From assembly GCF_000186865.1 (NCBI RefSeq), contig NW_008705567.1, positions 682,043-746,042 of the forward strand: a stretch of 64,000 bases of DNA, written 5' to 3'. The position numbers and the translations under genes are program-made. This DNA is from Aureococcus anophagefferens. Its lineage: Eukaryota; Sar; Pelagophyceae; Pelagomonadales; Pelagomonadaceae. Shown here one piece after another: positions 35,990-46,100 of the stretch (the stretch's first letter is position 1; each line of letters opens with the position of its first letter). The notes beneath the pieces are model-generated. The model did not search any database. It was not told the DNA's origin and saw nothing but the letters and a program-made list of their open reading frames with translations.

Positions 35990-38862
35990 ATGGCGTCCGT
36001 CTACCGCATCCTCGACCCCCTGGACCACCTGCGCATCCGCATCCGCATCCGCCAGCTGCAGGACGGCAACGCGACGGCGGCGGCGAACACGGAGGAGGCG
36101 CGCAAAAAGAGCGCCGTGAATCGCATCTTCGCCTACACGCTGCGCTGGCAGGAGCGCCTCGAGGGCCCCCGCGACGTCGTCGCCGGGAGCAAGCGCGACG
36201 CGGACAAGGTCGCGCGCGTGCGCGACCACGCCGCGGCGCGGTCCCACGTCCTGTTCACCTACACGGCCGCGGACGGCTTCAGCCCCATCGACGGCTACGG
36301 GAAGCCGTTGCTCAAGGATTCCATGGGCGTCGCGGCGCCGACGCTCATGTCGCCCCTGGCGGCGTCGCGGGCGTCGCGGAAGCTCAAACATTCGGCGGGC
36401 TACAAGGAGAGCGTGAGCCGGAAGAAGATCGAGAAGCAGGACCGGCGGAACGACGGCCTGGGCACGCCCATGTACATCATGCTCGCCACGGATCTCGATG
36501 CGGACGCCTTCGCCGAGCTGGCCAAGCCCCGGGAGGACCGGACGCGGGATTTCGAGGCCGAGGCGCGGCTCTGCCAGGAGCACGCGCTCTGCCAGTTGCG
36601 GGTCCACGACGGCGGCCGCCTCGAGATGACGCCGGGCTTCAGCCGCAAGGACCCCCAGTACGTCGACGTCCCGCCGGCGTGGGCGTCGGAGGACCGCGAC
36701 CCCGACGCCGAGCTCCCGCCGCCGGACGCCGACGACTCCGCGGGCACGGGGCAGCCCCTGCTCACGAACCGCGTCGCGACGCCCTCGGGCCACGTCTTCG
36801 AGTACGTCATCGAGAACGCCTCGAAGTGCGACGACGTCGACGAGCTCTCGAAGATCTTGCGGGCCGAGCTCGAGCGCGAACAGAAAATCATCGAGACCCG
36901 CGAGGACCGCTACCCGGACTGCAAGGAGGACCCGCGGCTCCCGCTCCGGGGCACGTTCGGCCTCAACATCGCCATGCAGATCAAGTGCCTCGTGGGCTTC
37001 GAGCCGGACTGGCTCTACTGCGAGTACGAGATCTATCTGCCCCGGGGCTGGACGGCGGAGAAGCAGGACGGCGACCCCTACGCGGGCGACTGGTCGCCGA
37101 GCAGCGACGGCGAGCTCATGTACGCGGGCTGCTCCCAGCTCGCCCAGTGCAAGGAGCGGCCCATGCGCGCGTCCTTCGGGAGCCACCGGTCCATGAACGA
37201 CGTCGCCGTGGCCAAGGAGGTCGTCGAGCCGGACCCGGAGGAGTACGGCGTCCTGGCGTTCGTCGTCGGCCTCTTCATCTTCGGCGTCTTCGTCGGGCCG
37301 GCCTACATCGCCTGGCTCCTCTTCGGCATCTGCGTGACGTTCTGCGCCTACGGCGTGTCGCCCGCCGCGGGCACGAGCCCCCACGCGAAGATCGAGCACG
37401 TCGCGCACGTCGCGCTGCCGCTCGACATGTACCTCGTCGCGCCCGAGTCCGACCACGACGTCGACTGGGCGACGCTCGAGGGCGACGACGACGACGACGA
37501 CGCGCCGGCGCCGGCGAAGAAGAAGCCGACGCGGGAGGAGCTCGCGCTGAAGCGGAAGGTGCTCGCGGACCTGCGCGGCGGCGGCCAGGGCGGGACAAGG
37601 GTGATTAAACGTCGCTTCAACGTGAGTGTTCCGCGCGCGCGCGTTTCGAAAAAAGCATCCACGCTTCGAGACCGTTCCGAGAGATGATCGCTCGTCCAAA
37701 AATCAGCCGAAACGAGTGGAAAACGGCCGAGAGAGGAGCCTTTGAAGTTGGGAATTTCGCACCCTTGTCCTGCCCAGGCGGCGGCGTCGAGGAGTCGAAG
37801 GGCGACGAGGCGAAGAAGGACGACGAGGAGAAGAAGGACGAGTCCAAGGACGACGAGGAAAAAGAGGAGGAGAAGGAGGACGCGGGCCCGAAGGAGAAGC
37901 CGCCGTTCCGGCCGCCGCGGTCCAGTCGGCGCGTGCCGCGGCTCTACGTGTCCGTGTCCGCGCGGCGGTCCTTCGAGCGCTACACCGTCGAGGGCTACGG
38001 CCACTGCCGCCTCCCCGGCCGCACGGGCACCTACAGGGAGCGCCTCGTGACGTGGAAGCCCGTGGGCCGCGTCCGCGACATGATCCAGGACTTCTTCCTC
38101 GGCGGCGCGCACCGCCTCGCGGACCTGCGGTACGCGGCGCACCCGCCGGACGAGTGGCACGCGCACCCGGACCAGCGCTACGCCGAGTCGAGCTTCCTGT
38201 CGAAGTTCGGCTTCATGACGGAGCGGAGCGGCGCGGTCGACGTGGAATTTTCGGTGGTGGAGGTCCGGCCGCGGTCGAAGAAGGCGAAACGCAACGCGCT
38301 GACCCCCTCGGAGGACCGCGCCGAGCGGCTCAAGTCGCGGTCCGCGTCGGCGCGCGCGCGGCTCAACCGCCTCGACGCGATTTTAGCAGACTACCGGTCG
38401 AAGCTCAAGGTCGGCAGTGACTACACCGCGGACGACTTCGACAAGAACAAGGGCCGGTCCGCCGCGCAGCGCGCGGCGGAGCTCATCCGCAAGCTCGAGG
38501 ACGAGCGGGCGTCGGCCAAGGTCGACCGGGGGTCCTTGGAGATGGGCTCGACGACGCGCGCGCGGCCCGCGCCGACGCCGCGGTCGACGACGACGAATCC
38601 GCTCGCGGACGGCGCGCGCGTCGTCGAGCCCAAGCCCAGGGGCGACACGGTCCTCGACTTCTCCAAGACCTTCACCGTCGGCGGCGTCGAGGTCACGAAG
38701 CCCGACGGCGAGCGGGTCATCGACTTCTCCCGGGGCGCGGCGCCGCTCGACATCCTCACGGGCGACGCCGCGGCCCCCGCAAGCCCGACTTCTCCCGACG
38801 GCGCGGGCGTCGCCGAGTCGAAGAAGGACGACCCGCCCAAGGGCGACGACGCGTCCCGCTGA
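35990..38862 (+). CDS. B9-domain (MKS1-like) protein with two hydrophobic helices
   Basis: Exons 35990-37577 and 37778-38862 (introner intron) give 890 residues. The B9 fold of ciliary transition-zone proteins is visible: FGLNIAMQIKCLVGFEPDWL, YEIYLPRGW, then after the intron SFERYTVEGYGHCRLPG, IQDFFLGGAHRLADLRY and FGFMTERSGAVDVEF. The order and EGYG block fit MKS1 best. Unusually, a hydrophobic stretch (LAFVVGLFIFGVFVGPAYIA and the following helix) and long acidic runs lie inside the B9 domain. The C-terminus is a basic/coiled region with an SXXDFS-type repeat (VLDFSKTF, VIDFSRGA). It points to a cilium or its remnant machinery. Confidence 0.75.
37586..37777 (+). mobile_element. Introner copy 3 (forward orientation, acts as intron)
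   Basis: A 192-bp element with ends GGGCGGGACAAGGGTG and CACCCTTGTCCTGCCC (one mismatch). The target duplication GCGGCGGC is at 37578-37585 and 37778-37785. The intron 37578-37777 is 200 nt, GC-AG. Splicing joins DLRG to GGVEESK. Confidence 0.95.
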
Positions 38863-39028
38863 ACGTAAGCGGGGGGCGGCGCGTCGAGATGGCTGCTGCC
38901 CGTCGGTCCCCTGGCGGGGCGACGCCGGCGGCCGGCCGGCGCGAGGCCGCCGCCGGGCCGTCGAGGATCGAGCGCCCGGCGGTGCCGAAGCACGAGCACA
39001 GGGTCCGCCGTCGGCGCGGTCCGCAGCC

Positions 39029-41185
39029 ATGGCGACCGCGCCGCCGCTCAAGGAAAAATTCACGAACCTCGGCGAGCGGCTCAAGAGCCTGCGGTCGCGC
39101 GGCGCGGACGGTCCCGAGAACGGGGCCTGGGCCAACGACAAGCTCGTCTTCGACCGCAAGGCCTTCCTCGCGCTCCTCGACGAGCACGCCACGGCGCCGT
39201 CGCCCGGCGTCGAGGTGCGCGCCATCGGCGCCGCCGACGTGCGCGCGGGCCTCGCCGCGCCCGTCGTCGCGCGCGCGAACTACGGGGAAAGCTTGGGGTT
39301 CGAGATGCCGCCGCGGGACCTGCAGCCGCGCGACGTCGCCGACATGACGTGCGGCGGCACCTTCGTGCCCGTGCTCGACGTGCGCTCCCAGTCGTCGAGC
39401 CAGCGCGTCACGCTCAACGAGTGGGCCGACTACTGGGAGCGGGCGCCGCGGTCTCGGACGCTCAACGTCATCTCCCTCGAGGTGTCCGGGAGCCCGCTCG
39501 GCGCGCTCGTCCGCGCGCCGGCCTTCGTGCGCGACGTCGACTGGGTGTCGACGTCCTGGCCCAAGGGCGCCCAGCGGCCGGCCTTTGTGCACGTCGGCTG
39601 CGGCTGCGACGGGACGCGCAAGTGCGCGTCGACGCGGTCCGCGCGCCGCATGCTCGGGCTCGAGGACCGCCCGGGCGACGACGCCATGGAGGTGGACGCG
39701 GCGCCCCTCGCGCGGGCGCCGCCGGTCTTCGCCGGGGGCTACGACGGCGCGCTGCGGCTGCTCGAGGAGAAGCGCGCCGCGCGCGCCGCGGGCGCGGAAT
39801 CGCCCGCGCCCGCGCCCGCGCCCGCGTGCCCGCCGGCCGCCCCCGAGGCGGAGCCGGCCTTCAAGGACCGGCGCGCCGTCGCCGCGTCGCCGCCGCGCGT
39901 GCAAAAGTACGTGCTCATGTCCGTCGGGGGCTCCTACACGGACTTCCACGTCGACTTCGGCGGCACGTCCGTCTGGTACCACGTGCTCCGCGGCGCCAAG
40001 GTCATGTACCTCGCCGCGCCGACGCCGGCGAACCTGAGCGCCTTCAAGCGCTGGAACTCGTCGGCGGCGCAGGCCGCCGTGCCCTTCGCGGCCTACGCGC
40101 CGGGCGCCGTCGGCACGGTCCGACTCACGTCGGGCGACACGCTCGTCATTCCTTCCGGCTGGATCCACGCGGTCTACACGCCCGAGGACTCCATGGTCTT
40201 CGGGGGCAACTTCCTCTGCACGTCCCACGTCGAGTCCCAGTTGAAGGTCGTGCGGCTGGAGGACGCGCTCAAGGTGCCGCAGCCCATGCGGTTTCCCGCG
40301 CTCGACGCGCTCGCCTGGTTCGCCGTCTGCCGGGGCTGCGACGCTTTGAACGCGGGTCTCGTGGCCGGCGAAGCGCCCGACCTGACGGTCAGCGAGCGCC
40401 GGGGGCTCGGGCTGCTCGGCAAGTGGCTCCGGAAGCGTTTAGCGATCGAGCTGCCGCCGCCGTCGATCGCGAGCGGCCCGCAGTTGCTCGACACGCTCGA
40501 CTTTCTTCTGAGCGCGAAGGCGCGGGCGCTCTACGACGGCGACCGGGCCACGGGCATCCGCGTCTTCGAGGACTCGGGCCTGCGGACGCCCGTTACCGTG
40601 CGGCTCAGACTGGAACAGCCTCCGAACGAGCCGCGGCTCGAGCCGCTCGACGCGGTCCTCGGCGCGCCGTCGAAGGAGCGCGGCCCGTGCCGCTTCTACG
40701 TCGCCGACGACGCGCCGCCGCCGCCGCCGCCGACCCCGAAACCCCGGCCGCCCGTCGCGGCCGCGGAGGTGAAGGCCTCCGCGCTCGACTTCGTGAAACG
40801 CTTCGTCGCGGCCGCGCGCGTCGCCGCGAAAGAGGACGCCCGCGAGGCCGTCGCGGCCGCGGCGAAGCGGCGCGAGGCCAAGGCGCTGCACGTGGACCGC
40901 CAGCGCGCGCACGCGGCGGCAAACGCCGCGCGGCTCGCGCTCGATCCGGCCGCGCCGCCGCTCGCGCCGCCGCCGCGGCCCAAGGGCCCGAGCCCGCCGA
41001 AGCGCGCCTACCTGCGGCTCCCGCGCGGCGTCGCACCGGGCGACGTCGTCGACGTCGACCTGCCGGACTCGCTCCAGCCGGGCGGCGCGGCCGCGCTGCT
41101 CAAGGGCGCGGCCCGCAAGTCCCTCGCGGTCGTCGTGCCGCCCGAGGCCCTGCCCCACCGGCTCCTGCGCGTCCCGCTCTCCTAA
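39029..41185 (+). CDS. JmjC-domain histone demethylase, KDM2/KDM7-like
   Basis: The 718-residue protein has a JmjC domain at about 285-420. The Fe(II) ligands are His307 and Asp309 (TDFHVDFGGTSVWYHVL) and His380 (PSGWIHAVYTP). LRGAKVMYLAAPTPANL and FGGNFLCTSHVESQL match the KDM2/PHF8 branch, which removes methyl groups from histone H3 lysines using 2-oxoglutarate. Upstream, LNVISLEVSGSPLGALVRAP also fits this branch. No PHD or CXXC finger is visible, though a CGCDGTRKC cluster occurs near 190. The C-terminus is Ala/Arg-rich. Its stop is 1 bp from the stop of the converging gene. Confidence 0.88.
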   Translation: MATAPPLKEKFTNLGERLKSLRSRGADGPENGAWANDKLVFDRKAFLALLDEHATAPSPGVEVRAIGAADVRAGLAAPVVARANYGESLGFEMPPRDLQPRDVADMTCGGTFVPVLDVRSQSSSQRVTLNEWADYWERAPRSRTLNVISLEVSGSPLGALVRAPAFVRDVDWVSTSWPKGAQRPAFVHVGCGCDGTRKCASTRSARRMLGLEDRPGDDAMEVDAAPLARAPPVFAGGYDGALRLLEEKRAARAAGAESPAPAPAPACPPAAPEAEPAFKDRRAVAASPPRVQKYVLMSVGGSYTDFHVDFGGTSVWYHVLRGAKVMYLAAPTPANLSAFKRWNSSAAQAAVPFAAYAPGAVGTVRLTSGDTLVIPSGWIHAVYTPEDSMVFGGNFLCTSHVESQLKVVRLEDALKVPQPMRFPALDALAWFAVCRGCDALNAGLVAGEAPDLTVSERRGLGLLGKWLRKRLAIELPPPSIASGPQLLDTLDFLLSAKARALYDGDRATGIRVFEDSGLRTPVTVRLRLEQPPNEPRLEPLDAVLGAPSKERGPCRFYVADDAPPPPPPTPKPRPPVAAAEVKASALDFVKRFVAAARVAAKEDAREAVAAAAKRREAKALHVDRQRAHAAANAARLALDPAAPPLAPPPRPKGPSPPKRAYLRLPRGVAPGDVVDVDLPDSLQPGGAAALLKGAARKSLAVVVPPEALPHRLLRVPLS

Positions 41186-41186
41186 C

Positions 41187-42518
41187 CTAGCTTACGGCGC
41201 ACGCCGTCGACCGGCGGCCCGACGGTGTCTCGCGCTGCTGCTTCGGCGGCGGCCCCGCGGCCGTCGCGCGCCGCGCGCCGCGCGGGCTCGGGCCGAGGGG
41301 ACGCCGCGCGGACGCGGGCGACGCGGCGAGGCCCGTGCCGCTGTGGCGCTGGCGCCGCGTCGCCTCCCGGACGTCCGCGACGTGCTTCGCGCGGCTCGTC
41401 GTGTGGGACGCGATGACGCGCCGCTTGACCTCCTCCCGCTCGACGTCGCGCCGCTCCGCGGCCGCGGCGCAGGCCCAGACGCCGGCGAAGTCCGGCGCGG
41501 CCCGGGCGAAGACGAAGCTCGCCTCGCCGACGGCGGCCGCCCGGAGGTCCGCGAGCGCGCGCTTGAGCTCGTCGAGCGACGCGACGTCGACGGCGCCGAC
41601 TTTCGCGACGCGCGACCCGACGACGTCGCGGCGGTCGCGGAACTGGGACGCCTCGGCGAGCCCCCGCACGCGGCACGACGCGTCGAGGCTCAGGCCCAGC
41701 GCCGCGCGCGGGTCGCCCCGGACGACCACGAGATCCTCGGCGCCGCTAGCGCCCGCGGGGCCCGCGGCGCCGAGCTCCGCCGTCAGCGCCGCGGACCGCT
41801 CGGCGACGCCGCGCGCCGCGGACCGCTCGAGCGGGGGCGGCTCGGCGGCCTCGTCCGCCGCCTCCTCCGCGGGGGCGGACCCGGACGCGCGCCGCTTCAG
41901 CGGCGACCGCGCCGGGCTCGCGGCGCCCGGCGGCCCGGGGCTCCGGACGCCGCCGTCGCGCGAGTTTCGCCCGGCGTCGGGGCTCCGGAAGCCGCCGTCG
42001 CGCGAGTGTCGCAACGGGCTCCCCTGGCCGCGCGCGCGGTCCCGGGGCTTCGGCGGCGACAGGCTCGACTCGGAGTCGCGCGAGCTCCGGCCCCGCGGCC
42101 GCATCTCCGCCCAGCCGTCGGCGCTCGACCGGTGCGTCGGCGACGGCACGACGGGGCTGAAGGCCGTGCAGGCGTCGACGCCGTCGTCGAGGTTCGCGTC
42201 GCTCGGGACCTTGACCAAACGCCCGGGCCGCGCGGCGCCCAAACTCGGCCGCCGCTCGTCGCAGAGCGAGTCGGCGATGGAGTCGGCGATGGACGCGAGG
42301 GAGTCGCTCCGCCGCTGGTGGCCCTCGACGCTCGCGATGGACCCGTGGCTCGTCTTGCCGTCGCGGCTGTCCTCGCCGGAGAGGCCGCTGAGCTCGCTGG
42401 ACCGCCGCCGCTCCTGGCGGTCCACCTCGACGACGCGCCGCGCGTCGTAGTGGACCGACGCGACGGAGTCGTGGTCGTTGAGCATGACGTACCCGTCGGG
42501 CGGCAGTGTCGCCGCCAT
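41187..42518 (-). CDS. Ser-rich PDZ-like protein with CaaX tail
   Basis: The 443-residue protein (ATG 42518, MAATLPPDGYV) starts with about 250 Ser/Arg/Pro-rich residues with repeats such as RNSRDGGVRSP and HSRDGGFRSP. A PDZ-like module follows: VVVRGDPRAALGLSLD, VVGSRVAKVGAVDV and LDELKRALADL. The C-terminus is RRSTACAVS, a CaaX box (Ser favours farnesyl) after basic residues, predicting a lipid anchor. The last codons share a 19-nt identical stretch with the end of the RGS gene at 24 kb. It may be a membrane scaffold. Confidence 0.7.
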   Translation of the reverse strand: MAATLPPDGYVMLNDHDSVASVHYDARRVVEVDRQERRRSSELSGLSGEDSRDGKTSHGSIASVEGHQRRSDSLASIADSIADSLCDERRPSLGAARPGRLVKVPSDANLDDGVDACTAFSPVVPSPTHRSSADGWAEMRPRGRSSRDSESSLSPPKPRDRARGQGSPLRHSRDGGFRSPDAGRNSRDGGVRSPGPPGAASPARSPLKRRASGSAPAEEAADEAAEPPPLERSAARGVAERSAALTAELGAAGPAGASGAEDLVVVRGDPRAALGLSLDASCRVRGLAEASQFRDRRDVVGSRVAKVGAVDVASLDELKRALADLRAAAVGEASFVFARAAPDFAGVWACAAAAERRDVEREEVKRRVIASHTTSRAKHVADVREATRRQRHSGTGLAASPASARRPLGPSPRGARRATAAGPPPKQQRETPSGRRSTACAVS

Positions 42519-43146
42519 CTTCGAGTTTTGAGGCGGCCAGATGGGCAGCCCCGAAACTCCTTGAAGGTTGCATGAAAGTTGTACTTGCACGGCGGCTTGA
42601 AGGCGACCATCACGATGATCGTGGCGGATCGTGACATGTGAGTAAACTCGGCCGGGGGAGGGCGACTTGTACGGGGCTTGACGGCGACGCTCCGATGATC
42701 GTGACATGTTAGTAAACTCGGTCGGGGGGAGGGCGACGCGCGAGGAGCGTCTCTCGCTCGCGCTCGCGTAGTTTGAGGGGAGGATCCGGAGGGGCGGTTG
42801 GTGGTCTGCGGACGTCGTGCGAGATCTTCGGGGGGTCAAAAGGAGCGGTATCGCGCAAGGGGCGACACGGGTGCGCCGTGGCCCTCGCCGTCATTCACGG
42901 ACGTGGATCGTCCGTCGCTCGTTGGCCCGTCGTCTCGTCACCGTCGTCGACCGGATCGGTGGCTTGGTACTTGGACGCCGCGGCCGAGAGGGGCTGCGGC
43001 GTGATCGAGAGAGGTGGGAGGCTCCCGCCCGGCGGCGAGAGCGGCGTCAGGAGGGGCTGGAGGCGGCGCGGCGGGAGCCGGTCCGCGGCCGGCGGCTCCT
43101 CGGCGACGGCGGCGAGCGCGGCCGCCGCCGGCGCCGCCGCCGCGCC
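42519..43146. other. Intergenic region with an imperfect 40-bp repeat
   Basis: It is the upstream region of the PDZ-like gene and the 3' flank of the channel gene (both minus strand). Two copies of a 40-41-bp sequence starting GATCGTGACATGT and containing AGTAAACTCGG lie at 42627-42666 and 42697-42737. They could be duplicated promoter elements. No gene is supported in the rest. Confidence 0.5.
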
Positions 43147-46100
43147 TCACGCCGCCTCCTCGACCTTCTCGCCGTCCCCGTAGGCCTCCGCCGGCGCCGC
43201 CTCCGCCGCCGTGTCGACGGACTCGGCGGCGACGCTGTCCGCGGGCGCGAGCTCGGGCGCGTCGGCGGCCGGCGCCGCGGGCTCGCCGGCCGGCGGCATC
43301 TCGTAGACGGGGCTCGGCGCCTCCTGGGGCGCGGGCTCGGGCTCGGCGGGCTTCTCCGCGAGGCCGGAGCCCGGCACGTGCAGCGGCCGCGGGCTCGACC
43401 GCTCGATGTCCGCGGCCGTCTTGCCGAAGAACTTCTCGAGGTACGGCGTCGCGTCCGCCGAGAACTCCGTGTTCGGCGCCGTCTCGACCGTGTCGAGGCT
43501 CTCGTCGCCGCCGTGGGCCTTGGCGACGAGGCGCTTGCCGAGGGCCGTGGCGACGTCGAACATGTGGAGCCGCGACTCGCCGACGTCGTTCTCGACGATC
43601 TCCTTATGTCGAATGTGGAGGCCCAGCTTGAGGATCTCCGCCTCGAGCTCGTCGTTGCTCGCGACGTACTTCTCCCCGAAGCCCATGGGCTCGTCCAAAA
43701 TCTGGATCAGCTCCTTGAGCTCCTTGAGCTTGATGTGCCACGACGCGTGCTCGTCGAAGCGGCTCCAGTCCTCGACGAAGTTCGCCAAATCCGTCTCCGA
43801 GAGGCCCAGGCCCTCCTCCTCCTCCTCGTCCTCGTAGGCCGACAGGATGATGCCGACGAAGAGGTTGAGCACGACGCCCGTCACGATGATGTCGAAGATG
43901 TGGATGATCGCGCCGGCCCACCACTTGTCGCCGCACGCCGACAGGGGCACGCAGCAGTTCTCGTAGGACACGAACTCCTGGCACATGTCCTTCTTCTGGC
44001 CACCATCCAAGCCGTGCGTGTGGAAGGACGCGCACTGGCAGGTCTCGCGGTCGCCCCCGTCGAGCCGCGTGCACCACTTGTCCTGCCAGTAGGCGCCGGG
44101 CTCCGCGTCGTACATCTTCGTGCGGATCTTCTCGAACTGCGCGCCGCCCCAGCAGCCGGACGCGCCGCGCCACTTGAAGTTCATGTCGTGCATGAAGCCG
44201 TTCCAGTTCTCGCCCGTCGTGAAGCGGATCAGCGTCAGGATGGCGATGGGCACGTGCTGGAAGTTCGCGTTCGGGTGCACCGTCTCGCCGTACGACAGCC
44301 CCGCGAAGAGCTCCACCAACAAAATGGCCCAGATGCCGATGAAGATCATGAGCACGAGGCCCACGTTGCCCATCTGGGGCAGGGCCGACATGAGCGTCAT
44401 GATGAGCGTCTTCATCGTCTTCGCGGAATTAAAAAGCCGGAAGATGCGCGCGATGCGGAACAGGCGGACGACGGACGCGACGCCGCCGATGTCGCTCGGC
44501 GTCACCCAGGAGATGAAGTAGCCGAGGTCCGTGCCGATGACGATCAAAAAGTCGAAGCGGTTCCAGGCCTCGACCCAGTAGTTCGTCCAGCCGATGCCCA
44601 GGATCTTGAGGATGGCCTCTATATTAAAAATGATCGCGAACATCATGTTGATGAGCTCGATGGCCACGGTCATGCCCTGGGGCTGGCCGAAGTGGTCTAA
44701 ACCCATAAATAACCCGTTGATGACGATGCAGGCCATGATGAAGTTCTCGAAGGTGGCCTTGTGCTCGCCCTCGACGATGTTGTAGCAGGGCACGTTCACG
44801 GGCTTGATCTTGTGCTTGGGCTTGACCATCTCGATGATGAACTTCTGGGTCTTGACCCACTGCTCCTGGGACGCCGTCATCATGACGCCCTTGCGGCCCT
44901 CCTGCTCGGCCTGCTCCTTGAGCTTGCCGAACTGCTCGATGATGACGCCGACGAACAATTGCATCGCGAAGAAGCCGCCGACGAACTGGAAGAGCACGTG
45001 GTAGAAGAAGCTGTAGAAGCGCGGCAGGGACCGCCGCTGCTCGCGGAAGCCGTGGTCGCGGATGGGCTGCATCTCGATGCCGTTGGCGTCCACATTATAA
45101 TACATGTAGTCGAGCCAGCCCTCCGTCGAGTAGATCTCGAAGAGTAGAGCGAACGCGGTGTCGAAGTTGTCGAAGGACATGTAGAGCGGGTTGCTCCAGG
45201 CGTTCTCGTCCTTGAACATGCACTTGCACATGTCCTTCGAGGTCGGGATGTACTTGTCGAGGTTGCCCGTCGCCGGGACGTCCGCGACGTGGTCGAGGAA
45301 CGCCTGCGGCACGTCGCTCCCGTCCGTGAGCCACGGGTTCGCGGTGAAGTAGGACTTCGTCGGCGGGGAGATGCCGTACTCGGCCTTCTCCAGGTCGCCG
45401 GGCGCGTGGGAGAACTTGGACGAGATGACGCCGGGCCGGCCGGACGTCTCCCAGTCGTGCTGGAAGTCGGAGATGACCGTACTGTGCGTGTTGAAGTAGT
45501 CGTGGCCGTTGACCCACTTCACGTCCCACGAGACCCAGCACTGCGTCCCGTAGCCGTACATGGCCATGGACGCGTTGTGGAACTCCTCGAAGGCGCCGGA
45601 CTTGACGGCCTTCTTCAGGTGGATGGGGTCCTCGATGACGCGCGCGATCGTGTCGAAGTACTGCTCGGGGATTCCGCCGCCGTACGTGTCGACGTCGCAC
45701 ATGTTCATCTGGCCCTTGAAGAAGCCCACGCCCAAAATGGCGAAGATGGACATGAACAGGATGCACACGACGACGACGTTGAAGGCCGCGGGGATGGCCA
45801 CGAGCAGCGAGTTGAGCACCAACCGCAAACCCGGGTACCGCGAGAGCATGCGGAGCGGCCGGAAGACGCGGAACGCGCGCAGCACCTTGAAGACCTTGAC
45901 GTCGACGCCCAGGGGCACGCCCAAATCGCCGAGGAACGTCACGATGGAGATCATGACGATGGTAAAATCGAGCTGGTTCCAGGGGTCGTAGATGTAGGAG
46001 TCCGGCCCGTTCATCGCGAAGCCGAACGCGATCAATTTCAGGATGAACTCGACGAGGAAGATGAAGGAGAAGAGGTAGTCCAGCGTCGTGAAGAGCGTGA

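Noticed and set aside
41150..41190. Readthrough or fusion of the JmjC and PDZ-like genes
   Set aside because: They are on opposite strands and each has its own stop; the 1-bp gap is a tail-to-tail arrangement.
42817..44700. A 627-codon open frame on the plus strand
   Set aside because: It is antisense to the channel's C-terminal region, which has unmistakable helices and pore motifs. Its composition is Arg/Leu/Asp filler.
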